Assembly (NCBI GenBank): GCA_002748665.1
Contig: PDTB01000024.1
Span: forward strand, 1-64,000
From: Dethiosulfovibrio peptidovorans
GTDB taxonomy: Bacteria > Synergistota > Synergistia > Synergistales > Dethiosulfovibrionaceae
Direction of reading: 5' to 3'
Length of the DNA: 64,000 bases
Shown here: positions 1 to 10,716 of the stretch, one piece after another
Layout of the letters: every line of letters begins with the position of its first letter
Position numbering within the stretch: the first letter of the stretch is position 1
Made by a program: the position numbers and the translations under genes
The notes under the pieces: model-generated
Databases searched by the model: none
What the model was told of the DNA's origin: nothing
The model's input: only the letters and a program-made list of their open reading frames with translations

Positions 1-1272
1 TATATCGCTGCTCACCGTCCCGGCGTCTCTCGCTGGACTGTTCTCATCTATCGCCATGGTCCACGTGAAGCCGCCGTTATCGGCCAGGGAACTCAGGAAC
101 GGGTTCTCTGAGATGACATACAGGTCTGGAGAGGAGATATCCTCCACTATGGAGTAGGTCACTTTGGGAGTACTACCATCCTTGTTAAAAAAATCCCCAT
201 TCATGCTATCCCAGAAGATGCAGTTCGTCACGGTGGGGTTAGCGTGTATGATATTGGCCATCCCACCGCCACTGTCAATCGCTGTTGCCACGTTCCCCCA
301 GAAGGTGCAGTTCGTCACGACAGGGTGGCTGTACAATCCGTTTATCATCCCGCCACCCTGCCCTCCCTCGTTCCTCGAGAAGGTGCAGTTCGTCACGACA
401 GGGTGGCTGTACAATACGTTTAGCATCCCGCCACCCGAATCTCCCACCACGTTCCTCGAGAAGGTGCAGTTGCTCACGCTGGGGCTGCTCTGTTCAGCGT
501 TCACCATCCCGCCACCAACTATTGCCGTGTTCCTCGAGAAGGTGCAGTTCGTCACTCTGGGGCTGCTGCTGTTGAGGTTGGCTATCCCGCCGCCGCCAAT
601 TGCCATGTTCCCAGAGAAGGTGCAGTTGCTCAGACTGGGGGTGCTGTTGCTGACGTTGGCCATACCACCACCAGCGAACGCTGCGTTCCCCACGAAGATG
701 CAGTTTCTCACGCTGGGCTTGCTGTCACGGCTGTTGACCATCCCGCCACCAGCAACTCCGGAACCTCCACAGACGGTAAATCCGTCCAAAATCGCCGTGA
801 TGTCACAACTGATGGAGGTCACCACATGGAAGCTGTTCGTTCCCACGATATTATCCGCCGACACAGTTGCTCCGTTCACCTTATTGGCATCGTTATTATC
901 GATGTCTCCCGTGAGGACCGTGACGTTAGCTGATACGTCCCGCTCTCCCAGGGTTGTCTCGCCTCCTGCGAACCCCCCGTAGAGCGCCACGTCGTTCGAC
1001 AACACGAAGGAATCGGTGTTGCTGCTCCCGGGACGGTAGACGCCCGCCTTCACCCAGAACTCCACCTCGCCGCTCGCAGGGGTGACGGCTCTCAGAGCAT
1101 CACGAAACTGAGGTTCGTCCAAAGCCGCAGCCCAGCTCAAACCGTCACCACCAACGCTTGTAGCGTCGACACGCAGGACCGTCACCGCCCAGGCGCAGCT
1201 CGTCAGAAGCGTTATAAGGATGACCAGCGTTCCCGCTGCCGCCCATCTTCGTGCACATCTGTTCTCACACAT
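1..1272 (-). CDS. Exported right-handed beta-helix repeat protein, 3' end outside the window
   Basis: The minus strand is open from an ATG at 1272 to the left edge (424 codons, no stop). AAAGGAG (1281-1287) lies 8 bases upstream. A signal peptide is visible: Arg-rich start, hydrophobic stretch at about residues 12-25 ending SCAWA. Residues about 30-170 resemble the start of polymorphic outer-membrane or DUF1565-type proteins (GGFAGGET). Residues about 180-360 hold seven imperfect repeats of 24-29 residues built on PxVTNCTFSxN and GGGMxN, typical of right-handed parallel beta-helix (pectate-lyase-like) proteins. A surface-exposed or secreted adhesin-like role is inferred. Family proteins in Synergistota often end in a sorting domain, but that end is not in view. 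The fold call is fairly secure; the function is unknown. Confidence 0.8.
   Translation of the reverse strand, partial: MCENRCARRWAAAGTLVILITLLTSCAWAVTVLRVDATSVGGDGLSWAAALDEPQFRDALRAVTPASGEVEFWVKAGVYRPGSSNTDSFVLSNDVALYGGFAGGETTLGERDVSANVTVLTGDIDNNDANKVNGATVSADNIVGTNSFHVVTSISCDITAILDGFTVCGGSGVAGGGMVNSRDSKPSVRNCIFVGNAAFAGGGMANVSNSTPSLSNCTFSGNMAIGGGGIANLNSSSPRVTNCTFSRNTAIVGGGMVNAEQSSPSVSNCTFSRNVVGDSGGGMLNVLYSHPVVTNCTFSRNEGGQGGGMINGLYSHPVVTNCTFWGNVATAIDSGGGMANIIHANPTVTNCIFWDSMNGDFFNKDGSTPKVTYSIVEDISSPDLYVISENPFLSSLADNGGFTWTMAIDENSPARDAGTVSSDI
190..735 (-). repeat. Imperfect tandem repeats (72-84 bp) inside the beta-helix gene
   Basis: Seven in-frame repeats encode NCTFS-N and GGGM-N units. Two neighbouring units are nearly identical at DNA level: a 37-base block starting at 301 recurs at 379 (period 78). 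The repeats are coding, so they reflect duplication of beta-helix coils. Confidence 0.8.
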
Positions 1273-1280
1273 ATGGATCT

Positions 1281-1287
1281 CTCCTTT
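1281..1287 (-). promoter_or_regulatory. Ribosome binding site fixing the start of the beta-helix gene
   Basis: AAAGGAG on the minus strand, 8 bases before the ATG at 1272. It is the main reason for choosing that start. Confidence 0.7.
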
Positions 1288-1330
1288 CGTGAGTTCTATC
1301 AAAAAACACACAACAAGCAATATATTTTAG

Positions 1331-1501
1331 TATAGCACCAACAATGGGGATAGGGAGAGAATCGTAGAAGCGACCAAGGCATATCAGGCTCATGGAGGTC
1401 CTGGTCAACGAAGTACATCACCAATTAAGGAAGGGAGAGAGTTCTTGGATCTCTGTCGAAAGAGAGATATGAGTACACTGATGAGCAAACTCGGGCAATA
1501 A
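1331..1501 (+). pseudogene. Possible coding remnant, plus strand
   Basis: A frame is open from just after the stop at 1328-1330 to TAA at 1499-1501. It has no start codon and no upstream ribosome site. The 56-codon product (…RERIVEATKAYQAH…LCRKRDMSTLMSKLGQ) has a protein-like, charged-helical composition. I do not recognise the family. It could be chance or the tail of a decayed gene. Confidence 0.25.
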
Positions 1502-1975
1502 CACGCAGATCAAGGGCGAATAACGACGATTCATTCAGGACAACCAGGAGAGGCTTTCAAAACGAACGACTCGGAAGCGCAGATATAGGAGAAGATGAGC
1601 GACCTAGGCCGTGAAAAATATCACGTTTCATCGTCTCGCATCTCAATGACAGATTGAAGGATTTCGAGGGCATCGATATGAGCCGTTGGAGTGTCGAGGG
1701 GATCAGAAGCAAGCAAAGCGTTCAGACGCAAAGTGAGATCCCATCGTGTGCGTCAAAGGACGGAGAAGGGACCGAAACTCAGAGATCGAGAAAAAAGCCT
1801 GATGCTCAGAGAAACCTGATAAAAGATGAAAGTCGTGGCTGAAAAACTCAAGGGCATGAGACTTTAAAAAAACCGCTCAGTTCATCATGAATGGCTATGG
1901 AGCCCTCTTGTTGATATCTACGAGAGTACGACATACAGCCTCAAACAAGTGAGACAAAAGAGTGCATACAAAACG

Positions 1976-2761
1976 TCAACCCCACTGGCCGTCTCGAGCG
2001 AGAACCCGACGGATATCCAGGGCAACCCCGGTTGATTCATCGATATCAATGACCACCGCGTTAAGGCGAACATCCTCTGTCGCCACCTCAAATCGTGAGG
2101 GAAGTCCTGTCAGGAATCGGGGCATGACGCTGTCCAGGGTCATGCCGATGGCACTGGTGAAGGCGCCGGTCATCCCCACGTCTGAGATATAGGCGGTCCC
2201 GCCGGGAAGCACTTCCTCGTCGGCGGTCTGGACGTGGGTATGGGTACCTAAAAAAGCCGAGATCCGACCGTCCAGATAGGCAGCCAGAACCCGTTTCTCC
2301 GACGTGGCCTCAGCGTGAAAATCCACCAGGATCGGATGATCCTCCACACTCTCCAAAAGCCTGTCAACGCAACGAAAAGGACAGTCGATAACCGGCATAA
2401 AGACCCGCCCCTGAAGGTTCAACACAGCCAGAGAGTGCTCTCCTTTACGAAGGATCATTCCCCCCCGGCCAGGGCAGCCTTCGGGGTAGTTGGCCGGACG
2501 AACTACCCGCTCTTCCTGGTCCAGGATCTCATAGAACTCCCGCTTGTCCCAGATGTGATTTCCCGACGTCAGTCCATCGATTCCCATCCGAAACAGCTCG
2601 TCCATGACTTTTTTCGTGAGCCCCCGACCGGCAGCGGCGTTCTCACCGTTGGCCAAAACGAAATCAAAAGGCCCAAGCTCACGGCGCAACTCAGGCAAAG
2701 CCTGAGCAACCATAGCTCTGCCCGGCTTTCCCACCATGTCACCGATGAACAGTACTCTCAT
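1976..2761 (-). CDS. ymdB: YmdB-family metallophosphoesterase (TIGR00282)
   Basis: 261 residues, full length for the family. YmdB-type enzymes are binuclear-metal phosphoesterases that hydrolyse 2',3'-cyclic nucleotides or cAMP and influence RNase Y-dependent processes in Bacillus. Expected metal ligands are visible: D8 in GDMVG, E40 in NGEN, N68/H69 in SGNHIWD, H149 in VDFHAE, and H174/H176 in GTHTHVQT. The start is 4 bases after the rny stop, so the two genes form the usual rny-ymdB pair and are translated in series. The protein is expected in the cytoplasm. No terminator is obvious downstream. Confidence 0.93.
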   Translation of the reverse strand: MRVLFIGDMVGKPGRAMVAQALPELRRELGPFDFVLANGENAAAGRGLTKKVMDELFRMGIDGLTSGNHIWDKREFYEILDQEERVVRPANYPEGCPGRGGMILRKGEHSLAVLNLQGRVFMPVIDCPFRCVDRLLESVEDHPILVDFHAEATSEKRVLAAYLDGRISAFLGTHTHVQTADEEVLPGGTAYISDVGMTGAFTSAIGMTLDSVMPRFLTGLPSRFEVATEDVRLNAVVIDIDESTGVALDIRRVLARDGQWG

Positions 2762-2765
2762 GGCC

Positions 2766-4304
2766 CTACTTAGCGTATTCCACCGCCCTGAATTCCTTGA
2801 TGGCGGTGACCTTGATCTGACCGGGGTATTTCATATCCTCCTCGATCTTCTTGGCCACGTCATAGGCAAGCTTGGCGATAACGCCCTCGTCAGAGAGATT
2901 AGGAGCCACCATGACTCGGACCTCACGACCAGCCTGAATAGCGTATGCCTTGCTGACTCCCTTAAAGGACTGGGCCAGACTTTCAAGTTTCTCGAGCCTC
3001 TTCACATACGCATCCAGACTCTCCCGACGAGCTCCGGGACGGGCAGCACTGATAGCATCTGCTGCTGCCACGATGACGTCGTAGACCGTCTGGACCTCCA
3101 TATCCTCGTGGTGAGAGCCCACGGCGTTGACGATCTCTGGAGGCTCGTTGTATCTCTTGGTCAAGTCGGCACCGATGATGGCGTGGGGCCCCTCGATCTT
3201 GTGGTCTACCGCCTTGCCTATGTCGTGGAGCAGCCCAGCCCGCCGGGCCATCTCCTCGTCGGCCCCAACCTCAGCGGCGATGATTCCCGAGATATGGGCG
3301 ACCTCCATACTATGCTTGAGAGCATTCTGTCCGTAGCTGAACCGATATCGCAGCGTTCCCACCAGACGAACCAGCTCGCTGTGCATGTGTTTGATCCCCA
3401 AATCTAAAAGGCATTGCTCACCGGCCTCTACGACCGACTCTTCAACTTCGACTGTGGCTTTCTGAATCAGTTCCTCGATCCGAGCCGGATGGATTCGCCC
3501 GTCCGTAACAAGACGCTCCAGAGCTCGACGAGCCACCTCTCTTCGGATGGGATCAAAACAACTTAAGGTTACAGCTTCAGGCGTGTCATCCACGATGAGA
3601 TCGACGCCTGTTTCCGTCTCAAAAGCCCGAATATTTCGGCCTTCACGCCCTATAATTCGCCCCTTCATCTCATCAGACGGGAGGTTGACCACACTCACGG
3701 CTACGTCGGAACACGACTCCACAGCACAACGCTGCACAGCCGTCACCACGATCTCCCTGGCCCTTCGTGCCGCCTCTCGGCGGGCCTTCTCCTCCAGATC
3801 CTTCACCAGCATGCCTAAAGAGTGTTGAGCGTCCTCCTCCACTCCCTTCATGAGGATGTCCCGAGCATCGTCCCGAGAGAGCTGGGCTACTTCCTCAAGA
3901 CGAAGGATCTGCTCTTGCTTCAACGTATCCGCTTCCTGGAGGCGTCGATCAGCCGATTCGAGCTTCTCTTTGAGGTCTTCCTCTCGACGAGCGATCTTAT
4001 CCAACTTCCGTTCCAGGTTTTCCTCTTTCTGCTCGAGACGGCGTTCAGTCCTCTGAAGCTCGACCCGACGTTCCTTGACCTCGACCTCAACCCCTTGTTT
4101 CATCTGGAAAAGCTCTTCCTTAACCTCAGAAATCATTTCCCTCTTGAGATGATCTCCCTCCGAACTCGCCTTCTGTATGATGTCCTCCGCGGTCTTTCTG
4201 GCGTTGGCGAGATGTTGCCCTCCGAGAGATCTGGAAACGAGGAGACCACCGACAGAACCGATAGCCAGCCCCGCCAGGACCCCGAGAATCGTCGTAAAAT
4301 CCAT
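2766..4304 (-). CDS. rny: Ribonuclease Y
   Basis: 512 residues, standard length. RNase Y is a membrane-anchored endoribonuclease that starts mRNA decay. Domains in order: an N-terminal transmembrane helix (about residues 5-24), a long charged coiled coil (about 30-180), a KH domain with GRIIGREGRNIRAFE (about 213-227), and an HD domain with LLHDIGKAVDH and GSHHED supplying metal ligands. The ATG at 4304 is preceded by AAAGGAG. It has its own promoter at 4349-4377 and lies upstream of ymdB in the same operon. Confidence 0.97.
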   Translation of the reverse strand: MDFTTILGVLAGLAIGSVGGLLVSRSLGGQHLANARKTAEDIIQKASSEGDHLKREMISEVKEELFQMKQGVEVEVKERRVELQRTERRLEQKEENLERKLDKIARREEDLKEKLESADRRLQEADTLKQEQILRLEEVAQLSRDDARDILMKGVEEDAQHSLGMLVKDLEEKARREAARRAREIVVTAVQRCAVESCSDVAVSVVNLPSDEMKGRIIGREGRNIRAFETETGVDLIVDDTPEAVTLSCFDPIRREVARRALERLVTDGRIHPARIEELIQKATVEVEESVVEAGEQCLLDLGIKHMHSELVRLVGTLRYRFSYGQNALKHSMEVAHISGIIAAEVGADEEMARRAGLLHDIGKAVDHKIEGPHAIIGADLTKRYNEPPEIVNAVGSHHEDMEVQTVYDVIVAAADAISAARPGARRESLDAYVKRLEKLESLAQSFKGVSKAYAIQAGREVRVMVAPNLSDEGVIAKLAYDVAKKIEEDMKYPGQIKVTAIKEFRAVEYAK

Positions 4305-4348
4305 AGACAGATCTCAACTCCTTTTATTATGTGACAACGATGTTCCCT

Positions 4349-4377
4349 ATTGTACAGGTTCCATAAAAGCCCAACAA
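4349..4377 (-). promoter_or_regulatory. Sigma-70-type promoter for rny-ymdB
   Basis: Minus strand: -35 TTGTTG (4372-4377), 17-base spacer, -10 TACAAT (4349-4354). It lies between the Rrf2-gene terminator and the rny start, about 45 bases before the ATG. Confidence 0.6.
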
Positions 4378-4400
4378 GTCCCCAAGCCAGACAAAACAGA

Positions 4401-4438
4401 GACGGGGAGGAAGATTTCTGAGAACCTTCCTCCCCGTC
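4401..4438 (-). terminator. Rho-independent terminator after the Rrf2 gene
   Basis: Arms GACGGGGAGGAAG (4401-4413) and CTTCCTCCCCGTC (4426-4438) form a perfect 13-bp stem. Read on the minus strand it is followed by TCTGTTTTGT. It separates the regulator from the rny promoter. Confidence 0.8.
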
Positions 4439-4464
4439 AAGAACTATTCGTTTATCGTTTACGA

Positions 4465-4908
4465 CTAAGGTAACTCCAACTCGCATCGTCGCTGATCGTA
4501 CTCGTCGATAACGTCCTGAAGTGTCATCTGAGATGTGAGGGAGTCAATACTTCGACTGAGTTTTTCCCAAAGAATCCTCGCAGGACAATAACTGTCCCTT
4601 TTACACTCGCCGTAATCGACGCAATCTGCCAGGTGGATCGTTCCCTCCAAAGCCCCTATGATATCTGAAACGACGATGTCTCTGGGATGTCGGCTCAGGA
4701 AATACCCCCCATGGGCACCTCGAACGCTCGAGACCAGTTCGGCCCGGCGAAGCTTGGAGAAGAGCTGCTCCAGGTAGTTCTCGGGAAGGGCCTCAGAGTT
4801 GGCGACCTGGCTGATTGTTACAGGCCGATTGCCATTATAGTTCCGAGCTAACTGGATCAGAGCCCTCAGTCCATATCGGGTTTTTGTGGACAATTTCAAG
4901 AACATCAC
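4465..4908 (-). CDS. Rrf2-family transcriptional regulator, IscR-like
   Basis: 147 residues, normal for the family. The N-terminal winged helix begins LSTKTRYGLRALIQLA and contains a recognition-helix region ISQVANSEALPENYLEQLFSKLR and the wing SVRGAHGGYFLSR. Near residue 95-110 three cysteines are spaced C-x5-C-x5-C, the arrangement that ligates an iron-sulfur cluster in IscR. A role in sensing Fe-S status or redox is therefore inferred. No isc or suf genes are in the window. It is monocistronic, with its own promoter and terminator. The promoter carries an IscR-type half-site, suggesting autoregulation. The second Met of the MM start is equally possible; GGAGGTG lies immediately upstream. 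Confidence 0.88.
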   Translation of the reverse strand: MMFLKLSTKTRYGLRALIQLARNYNGNRPVTISQVANSEALPENYLEQLFSKLRRAELVSSVRGAHGGYFLSRHPRDIVVSDIIGALEGTIHLADCVDYGECKRDSYCPARILWEKLSRSIDSLTSQMTLQDVIDEYDQRRCELELP

Positions 4909-4922
4909 CTCCTTAGAAAAAA

Positions 4923-4951
4923 ATTATACAATAAATTGATCTTGTCAACTA
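4923..4951 (-). promoter_or_regulatory. Promoter of the Rrf2 gene with an IscR-like half-site
   Basis: Minus strand: TTGACA (4943-4948) and TATAAT (4923-4928), but only 14 bases apart. TTGACA begins directly after the stop codon of the upstream gene and is part of ATAGTTGAC, matching half of the IscR type 1 box. TTGA-N5-TCAA forms a small inverted repeat over the -35. The short spacer suggests regulated rather than strong constitutive use. Confidence 0.6.
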
Positions 4952-5931
4952 TCCTTCCTTTTTGCTGCATACCGCAGATCCGGCCGCACGACACAATCGA
5001 TCTCGAACAGCATATCCGATCCCCTCAAACGACGGAAGCTGAGCCACGATGAACTCCACAGGCTCCCGTTCCAGATCTCTCATAGCGGCGAAAAGCCCCC
5101 GAGCGTACGCCGACACAGAGTCAAACACCAGAGATCGAAAAACCACCACAGGTGGCGGAACCATTCCCATGTAGGCCCCAATCCCCTCTCTGGCGGGAAA
5201 AGGTTCATCGGGAATCCAAAGAAGAAGAGGCACCACAGGTGCGTAGTGACGGTATCTCGTTCCGGGAGATCGGCGTAACTCCATGGCTCCCTGGGGCAAA
5301 AGAACCTGACCGACCACGTCCCGAAGGAGTTCCAAGGGCATTCCCCCAGGCCGAAGAAGAACGGGAAGCTGGCCCGTCATATCCAAAACAGTGGACTCCA
5401 CCCCCAGATCCGTCGAACCGCCATCCACGATGAGATCCACCGATTGTCCCAGGTCCGTCAAGACAGCATCCGCGTCGGTCGGGCTCGGACGACCGCTTGA
5501 GTTGGCACTGGGAGCAGCGACGGGAAAAGAGCAGTCTTGAAGCAACGCCAAGGCCACAGGATGAGACGGCATACGGACAGCCACGGTGAACAGACCAGCG
5601 GTAACTTCGGATGGGACCGATGGTCGAGCCGGAAGGACAAGAGTCAGAGGACCGGGCCATAGGGTGTCCATCACCACCCTGGCGCGTCGGTTCACCTCAG
5701 CCACTAAGGAGACAGCGTCAGGGAGTCCCACGTGGAGGATCAAGGGATTATCTGAGGGACGGCCTTTAGCTCGAAAGATGGATGAGACCGCTGAGCCGTC
5801 CAAACCGTTGGCACCCAATCCATAGACAGTCTCGGTCGGAAATGCCACCAGCCCTCCTGAGCCCAGGATTTGGGACGCCCGGTGAATCACAGTCTCGTCC
5901 GGGTTCCATCGATCCACCGTTGAGATGATCA

Positions 5932-5932
<1 letters not shown>
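4949..5932 (-). CDS. L-threonylcarbamoyladenylate synthase, Sua5 type
   Basis: Start placed at the ATG at 5932, which overlaps the tgt stop as TGATG; this gives 327 residues. Residues about 15-200 form the YrdC/TsaC domain that makes threonylcarbamoyl-AMP from threonine, bicarbonate and ATP (motifs GGLVAFPTETVYGLGAN, KGRPSDNPLILHV, PAPSANSSGRPSPT, LRPGG). A further C-terminal Sua5 domain of about 100 residues follows, after a linker with SPGTRYRHYAP. This is the first step of tRNA t6A37 synthesis; the partner TsaD is encoded at 45662-46678. The longer frame upstream lies inside tgt and is unlikely to be used. Confidence 0.93.
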
Positions 5933-7832
<1,900 letters not shown>

Positions 7833-7857
7833 TACGAGATCCTCCCCTTATCGTGTA

Positions 7858-7882
7858 ACAGGCCCGCTAAAAGCGGGCCTGT
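7858..7882 (-). terminator. GC-rich hairpin between metG and tatD
   Basis: Perfect 10-bp stem ACAGGCCCGC / GCGGGCCTGT with a 5-base loop. There is no U-run on the minus strand (TTACACG follows), so it may be a weak terminator or attenuator rather than a full stop. Confidence 0.5.
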
Positions 7883-7906
7883 CCTGTTCCACTCATTTGT
7901 CGTGGA

Positions 7907-9847
7907 TCAATGAACCCGGCTCCCTAAGGGGATATCCTCAATGGGGCCCAGAAGGGAGAGTCCATCATAGCCGGGCAGGGAGGCCGCTAAGAGCATTCCG
8001 TTACTCTGAACTCCACAGAGTTTAGCCGGTTTCAGGTTAACCACCACGATGATCTTTCGATCCAGAAGCTGCTCGGGGGTAAACTGCTCCTTGAGCCCCG
8101 AAACGATGGTCCGTCTCTCGTAGCCCAAGTCGATTTCCAGCTTATACAGTTTTCTGGCTTTGGGGACATCCTCCACAGAAAGGATCTTGGCCACTCGGAG
8201 CTCCACCCTGGTCACGTCGTCGATGGAGATCTCATCCTCGTGCTGCCCCGGGTCGACCGCCAGGCCTTTTTTGGCCTGATCCCGTTTTTTCTTCTCTTCC
8301 TGCCAGGCCTCCATGTCAATCCGGGGGAAGAGAGCCGGTCCCTTACGAACCGTCAAGTTTTTTGTAGTGGGCTCGCCCCATTTGTAGTGTGACCACTGAA
8401 GTGTAGCTGGCTCACCGCAGAAGCCCAGCTGGGACCAGATAATCTCTGCCGTCTCCGGCATGAAGGGAGAGACCATCATGGAGACGACCTTCAGGCTCTC
8501 CACTAACCCCCAAAGCACCGCATCCAGCCGATGCACGTCACCGTCGGCTCCCAGCTTCCAGGGCATAGTCTCATCGATATATTTATTGGCTCGCCCCACC
8601 AAAGACCACACAGCTTTTAAGGCCTCGTCAAACCCGTAATCATCCATGGCCTCCCCATAGCGGTTCACCGACTCACGAGCAATCTCAGAGAGGTTCAGAT
8701 CCACCTGAGAGAGACCCTCGGGGATGGGTACGATGCCACCTCTGTATTTGACGATCATCGAGACGGTTCGACTCAGAAGGTTCCCCAGGTCGTTTGCCAG
8801 ATCCGAATTTATCCTCTGAACCATGGCTGCCTCGGAGAAATCACCGTCCGTCCCAAAGGGAACCTGCCGAAGAAGAAAATACCGAAAGGCATCGACACCG
8901 TAGAGCTCCACCATCTGAAAGGGGTCTACTACGTTGCCCTTGGACTTGGACATTTTCTCCCCCTCCATGGTCCACCAACCATGGGAGAATACCCTGACCG
9001 GCGGATTGAGTCCCAGGGCTATAAGCATGATGGGCCATATAACACAATGAAATCGAATGATATCTTTGGCCATAAGGTGATGCACCGAGGGCCAGTACTC
9101 CTCCATTTTTTTCTGGTCCACACCGTAGCCGCAGGCCGTCAGATAATTGATGAGAGCGTCAAACCAGACGTAGATGACGTGTTTTTCGTCCCCAGGAACG
9201 GGGATCCCCCAGGATATTGTGGTACGGGAAACAGACTGATCTCTCAGGCCGCTCTTGATGAAGCTGACAATCTCGTTGTATCGGCTCTTGGGCATGATGG
9301 CCTTCAGGTTGTCCTCGTAGAACGCCAGGAGCTGATCGGCATATTCAGAGGTGCGGAAGAAGTAGCTTTCCTCCTCCATCTCCACCAGAGGACGCCCGCA
9401 ATCAGGACACGTATTGGCCTCTCCCACGCTGCTCTCTGGGACGTACGTCTCACAGGGCACACAGTACAGCCCCTTGTAGGTTCCCTTGTAGATATCTCCC
9501 TGATCCATAAGGATCTTGAAGATGGACTGGACCGCCGTCTCGTGACGTTTCTCCGTGGTACGGATAAAGTCGTCGTTGGATATGTTCAGGACCGGAAGCA
9601 GCCTCTTGAAGTTTTCCGCCATGGCGTCGGTCAATTCCTGAGCGGTCATCCCCTTGCTCTGAGCGCTCTCGTAGATTTTCTGACCGTGTTCGTCCGTCCC
9701 GGTCAGAAAAAACACGTCGTGACCGGTCATCCTCTTGTATCGGGCCATAACATCCGCTCCGATAGTTGTGTACGCATGGCCGATATGGGGGACATCGTTA
9801 ACATAATAGATCGGGGTCGTGATGTAAAAACTCTTTTTTTCTGCCAT
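7907..9847 (-). CDS. metG: Methionyl-tRNA synthetase
   Basis: Charges tRNA-Met. Start set at the ATG at 9847 (MAEKKSFYIT), preceded by GGGAGG 8 bases upstream; 646 residues. A longer frame to 9931 overlaps rsmI and looks non-native. Seen in order: the class I HIGH motif in VPHIGHAYT (about residue 20), a Cys4 zinc knuckle (CVPCE…CPDCG, about residues 125-150), KMSKS in GEKMSKSKGN (about 300), an anticodon-binding helical domain, and a C-terminal EMAP/tRNA-binding OB fold beginning near DDVTRVELRVAKI. This is the dimer-forming, long form of the enzyme. Confidence 0.96.
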   Translation of the reverse strand: MAEKKSFYITTPIYYVNDVPHIGHAYTTIGADVMARYKRMTGHDVFFLTGTDEHGQKIYESAQSKGMTAQELTDAMAENFKRLLPVLNISNDDFIRTTEKRHETAVQSIFKILMDQGDIYKGTYKGLYCVPCETYVPESSVGEANTCPDCGRPLVEMEEESYFFRTSEYADQLLAFYEDNLKAIMPKSRYNEIVSFIKSGLRDQSVSRTTISWGIPVPGDEKHVIYVWFDALINYLTACGYGVDQKKMEEYWPSVHHLMAKDIIRFHCVIWPIMLIALGLNPPVRVFSHGWWTMEGEKMSKSKGNVVDPFQMVELYGVDAFRYFLLRQVPFGTDGDFSEAAMVQRINSDLANDLGNLLSRTVSMIVKYRGGIVPIPEGLSQVDLNLSEIARESVNRYGEAMDDYGFDEALKAVWSLVGRANKYIDETMPWKLGADGDVHRLDAVLWGLVESLKVVSMMVSPFMPETAEIIWSQLGFCGEPATLQWSHYKWGEPTTKNLTVRKGPALFPRIDMEAWQEEKKKRDQAKKGLAVDPGQHEDEISIDDVTRVELRVAKILSVEDVPKARKLYKLEIDLGYERRTIVSGLKEQFTPEQLLDRKIIVVVNLKPAKLCGVQSNGMLLAASLPGYDGLSLLGPIEDIPLGSRVH

Positions 9848-9900
9848 AGGTTCAACCTCCCAAAAAAACTTCCAGTCCTGAGCATCCTCGAATGCTTTGC

Positions 9901-10716
9901 TCATTGTACCCTTTTTTGTTCTAGAATCCACTTTTTAGCCGCATTTTTTGGGATGCCAAGCTCAACCAGTACAGCCAGGGCTTCCCTGTCGGAGAGCCCC
10001 TTCTCCAGGAGCTCCTGAGCTTTCGGCCTCCAGTCCTCAGAAGCATGATTATCAGATGCTCCTCCGACCACGAGAACAAGCTCACCCTTAACGCCATTGG
10101 ACACTTTTGATCGAACCTCGGAGAGGAGCCCTCGAAGGGGCTCCTGGTGTATTTTACTGATCTCCCTGATCAGAGCGCAGGGACGATCTCCGAAGATCGA
10201 CAAAACATGATTCATGTGAGAGAGAAGTTTATGGGGTGAGACATAGAATACAACGGTCCAGGGAAATCGAGAAAGTTCGCGAAGACATTTTCCCCTTTCG
10301 CCGGTCTTGTCGGGTAAAAAGCCGTAGAACAAACAGGGTTGAGGTGGCAATCCCGAGAGAAGAACGGCCGGGACGAAAGCCGTGGCTCCCGGGAGGATGT
10401 CCATCGGAACGCCTTCATTCACTGCTTCCTTGATAAGCTCGTATCCTGGATCCGAGATACCGGGCGTACCGGCGTCGGATACGAGAGCCACGGTCATCCC
10501 ATCTCGAAGCATGGACAGGATCTCCCGAGTCCGTGCCACCTCGTTATGGCGATGGTACGACAGGAGCTTGGCCCGAATCCCGTGGCAATGAAGAAGCATC
10601 CCGGTATGCCGAGTGTCCTCACAGGCAACCACGTCGGCTTCTGAGAGAACCCGAAGGGCTCGGAGAGTGATATCCTCCAGATTGCCCACCGGCGTGGGAA
10701 CCACCATCAAGGGCAT
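9901..10716 (-). CDS. rsmI: 16S rRNA (cytidine-1402-2'-O)-methyltransferase
   Basis: 271 residues. Modifies C1402 in the decoding centre of 16S rRNA. Tetrapyrrole-methylase fold: VPTPVGNLEDITLRAL at the N-terminus, EDTRHTGMLL, ALVSDAGTPGISDPGY (SAM pocket) and GATAFVPAVLLSGL. The ATG at 10716 is 7 bases after GGAGG and overlaps the stop of the upstream methyltransferase gene by 10 bases. Confidence 0.95.
   Translation of the reverse strand: MPLMVVPTPVGNLEDITLRALRVLSEADVVACEDTRHTGMLLHCHGIRAKLLSYHRHNEVARTREILSMLRDGMTVALVSDAGTPGISDPGYELIKEAVNEGVPMDILPGATAFVPAVLLSGLPPQPCLFYGFLPDKTGERGKCLRELSRFPWTVVFYVSPHKLLSHMNHVLSIFGDRPCALIREISKIHQEPLRGLLSEVRSKVSNGVKGELVLVVGGASDNHASEDWRPKAQELLEKGLSDREALAVLVELGIPKNAAKKWILEQKRVQ

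Larger units (their letters stand above)
1273..1975. other. Gene-poor interval with decayed-looking fragments
   Basis: No intact gene is supported in this 700-base stretch. Two stretches look like degenerate coding sequence: a start-less plus frame ending at 1501, and a minus frame from about 1765 down to a TGA near 1641 that reads like the end of a helical protein (…LRLNALLASDPLDT…, …ALEILQSVIEMRDDET). A stop lies directly upstream of the second. A 62-codon plus frame at 1654-1842 has an implausible composition and is not called. Confidence 0.4.

Noticed and set aside
190-735. Tandem repeats resembling a CRISPR array
   Set aside because: Repeats are imperfect, in frame, and encode beta-helix coils; no unique spacers or cas genes.
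164-982. Plus-strand open frame of 272 codons
   Set aside because: Antisense shadow of the beta-helix gene; proline-rich repeats arise from the reverse complement, and there is no ribosome site.
1654-1842. 62-codon plus-strand frame
   Set aside because: Composition is highly charged and irregular, with no ribosome site; sits in the degenerate interval.
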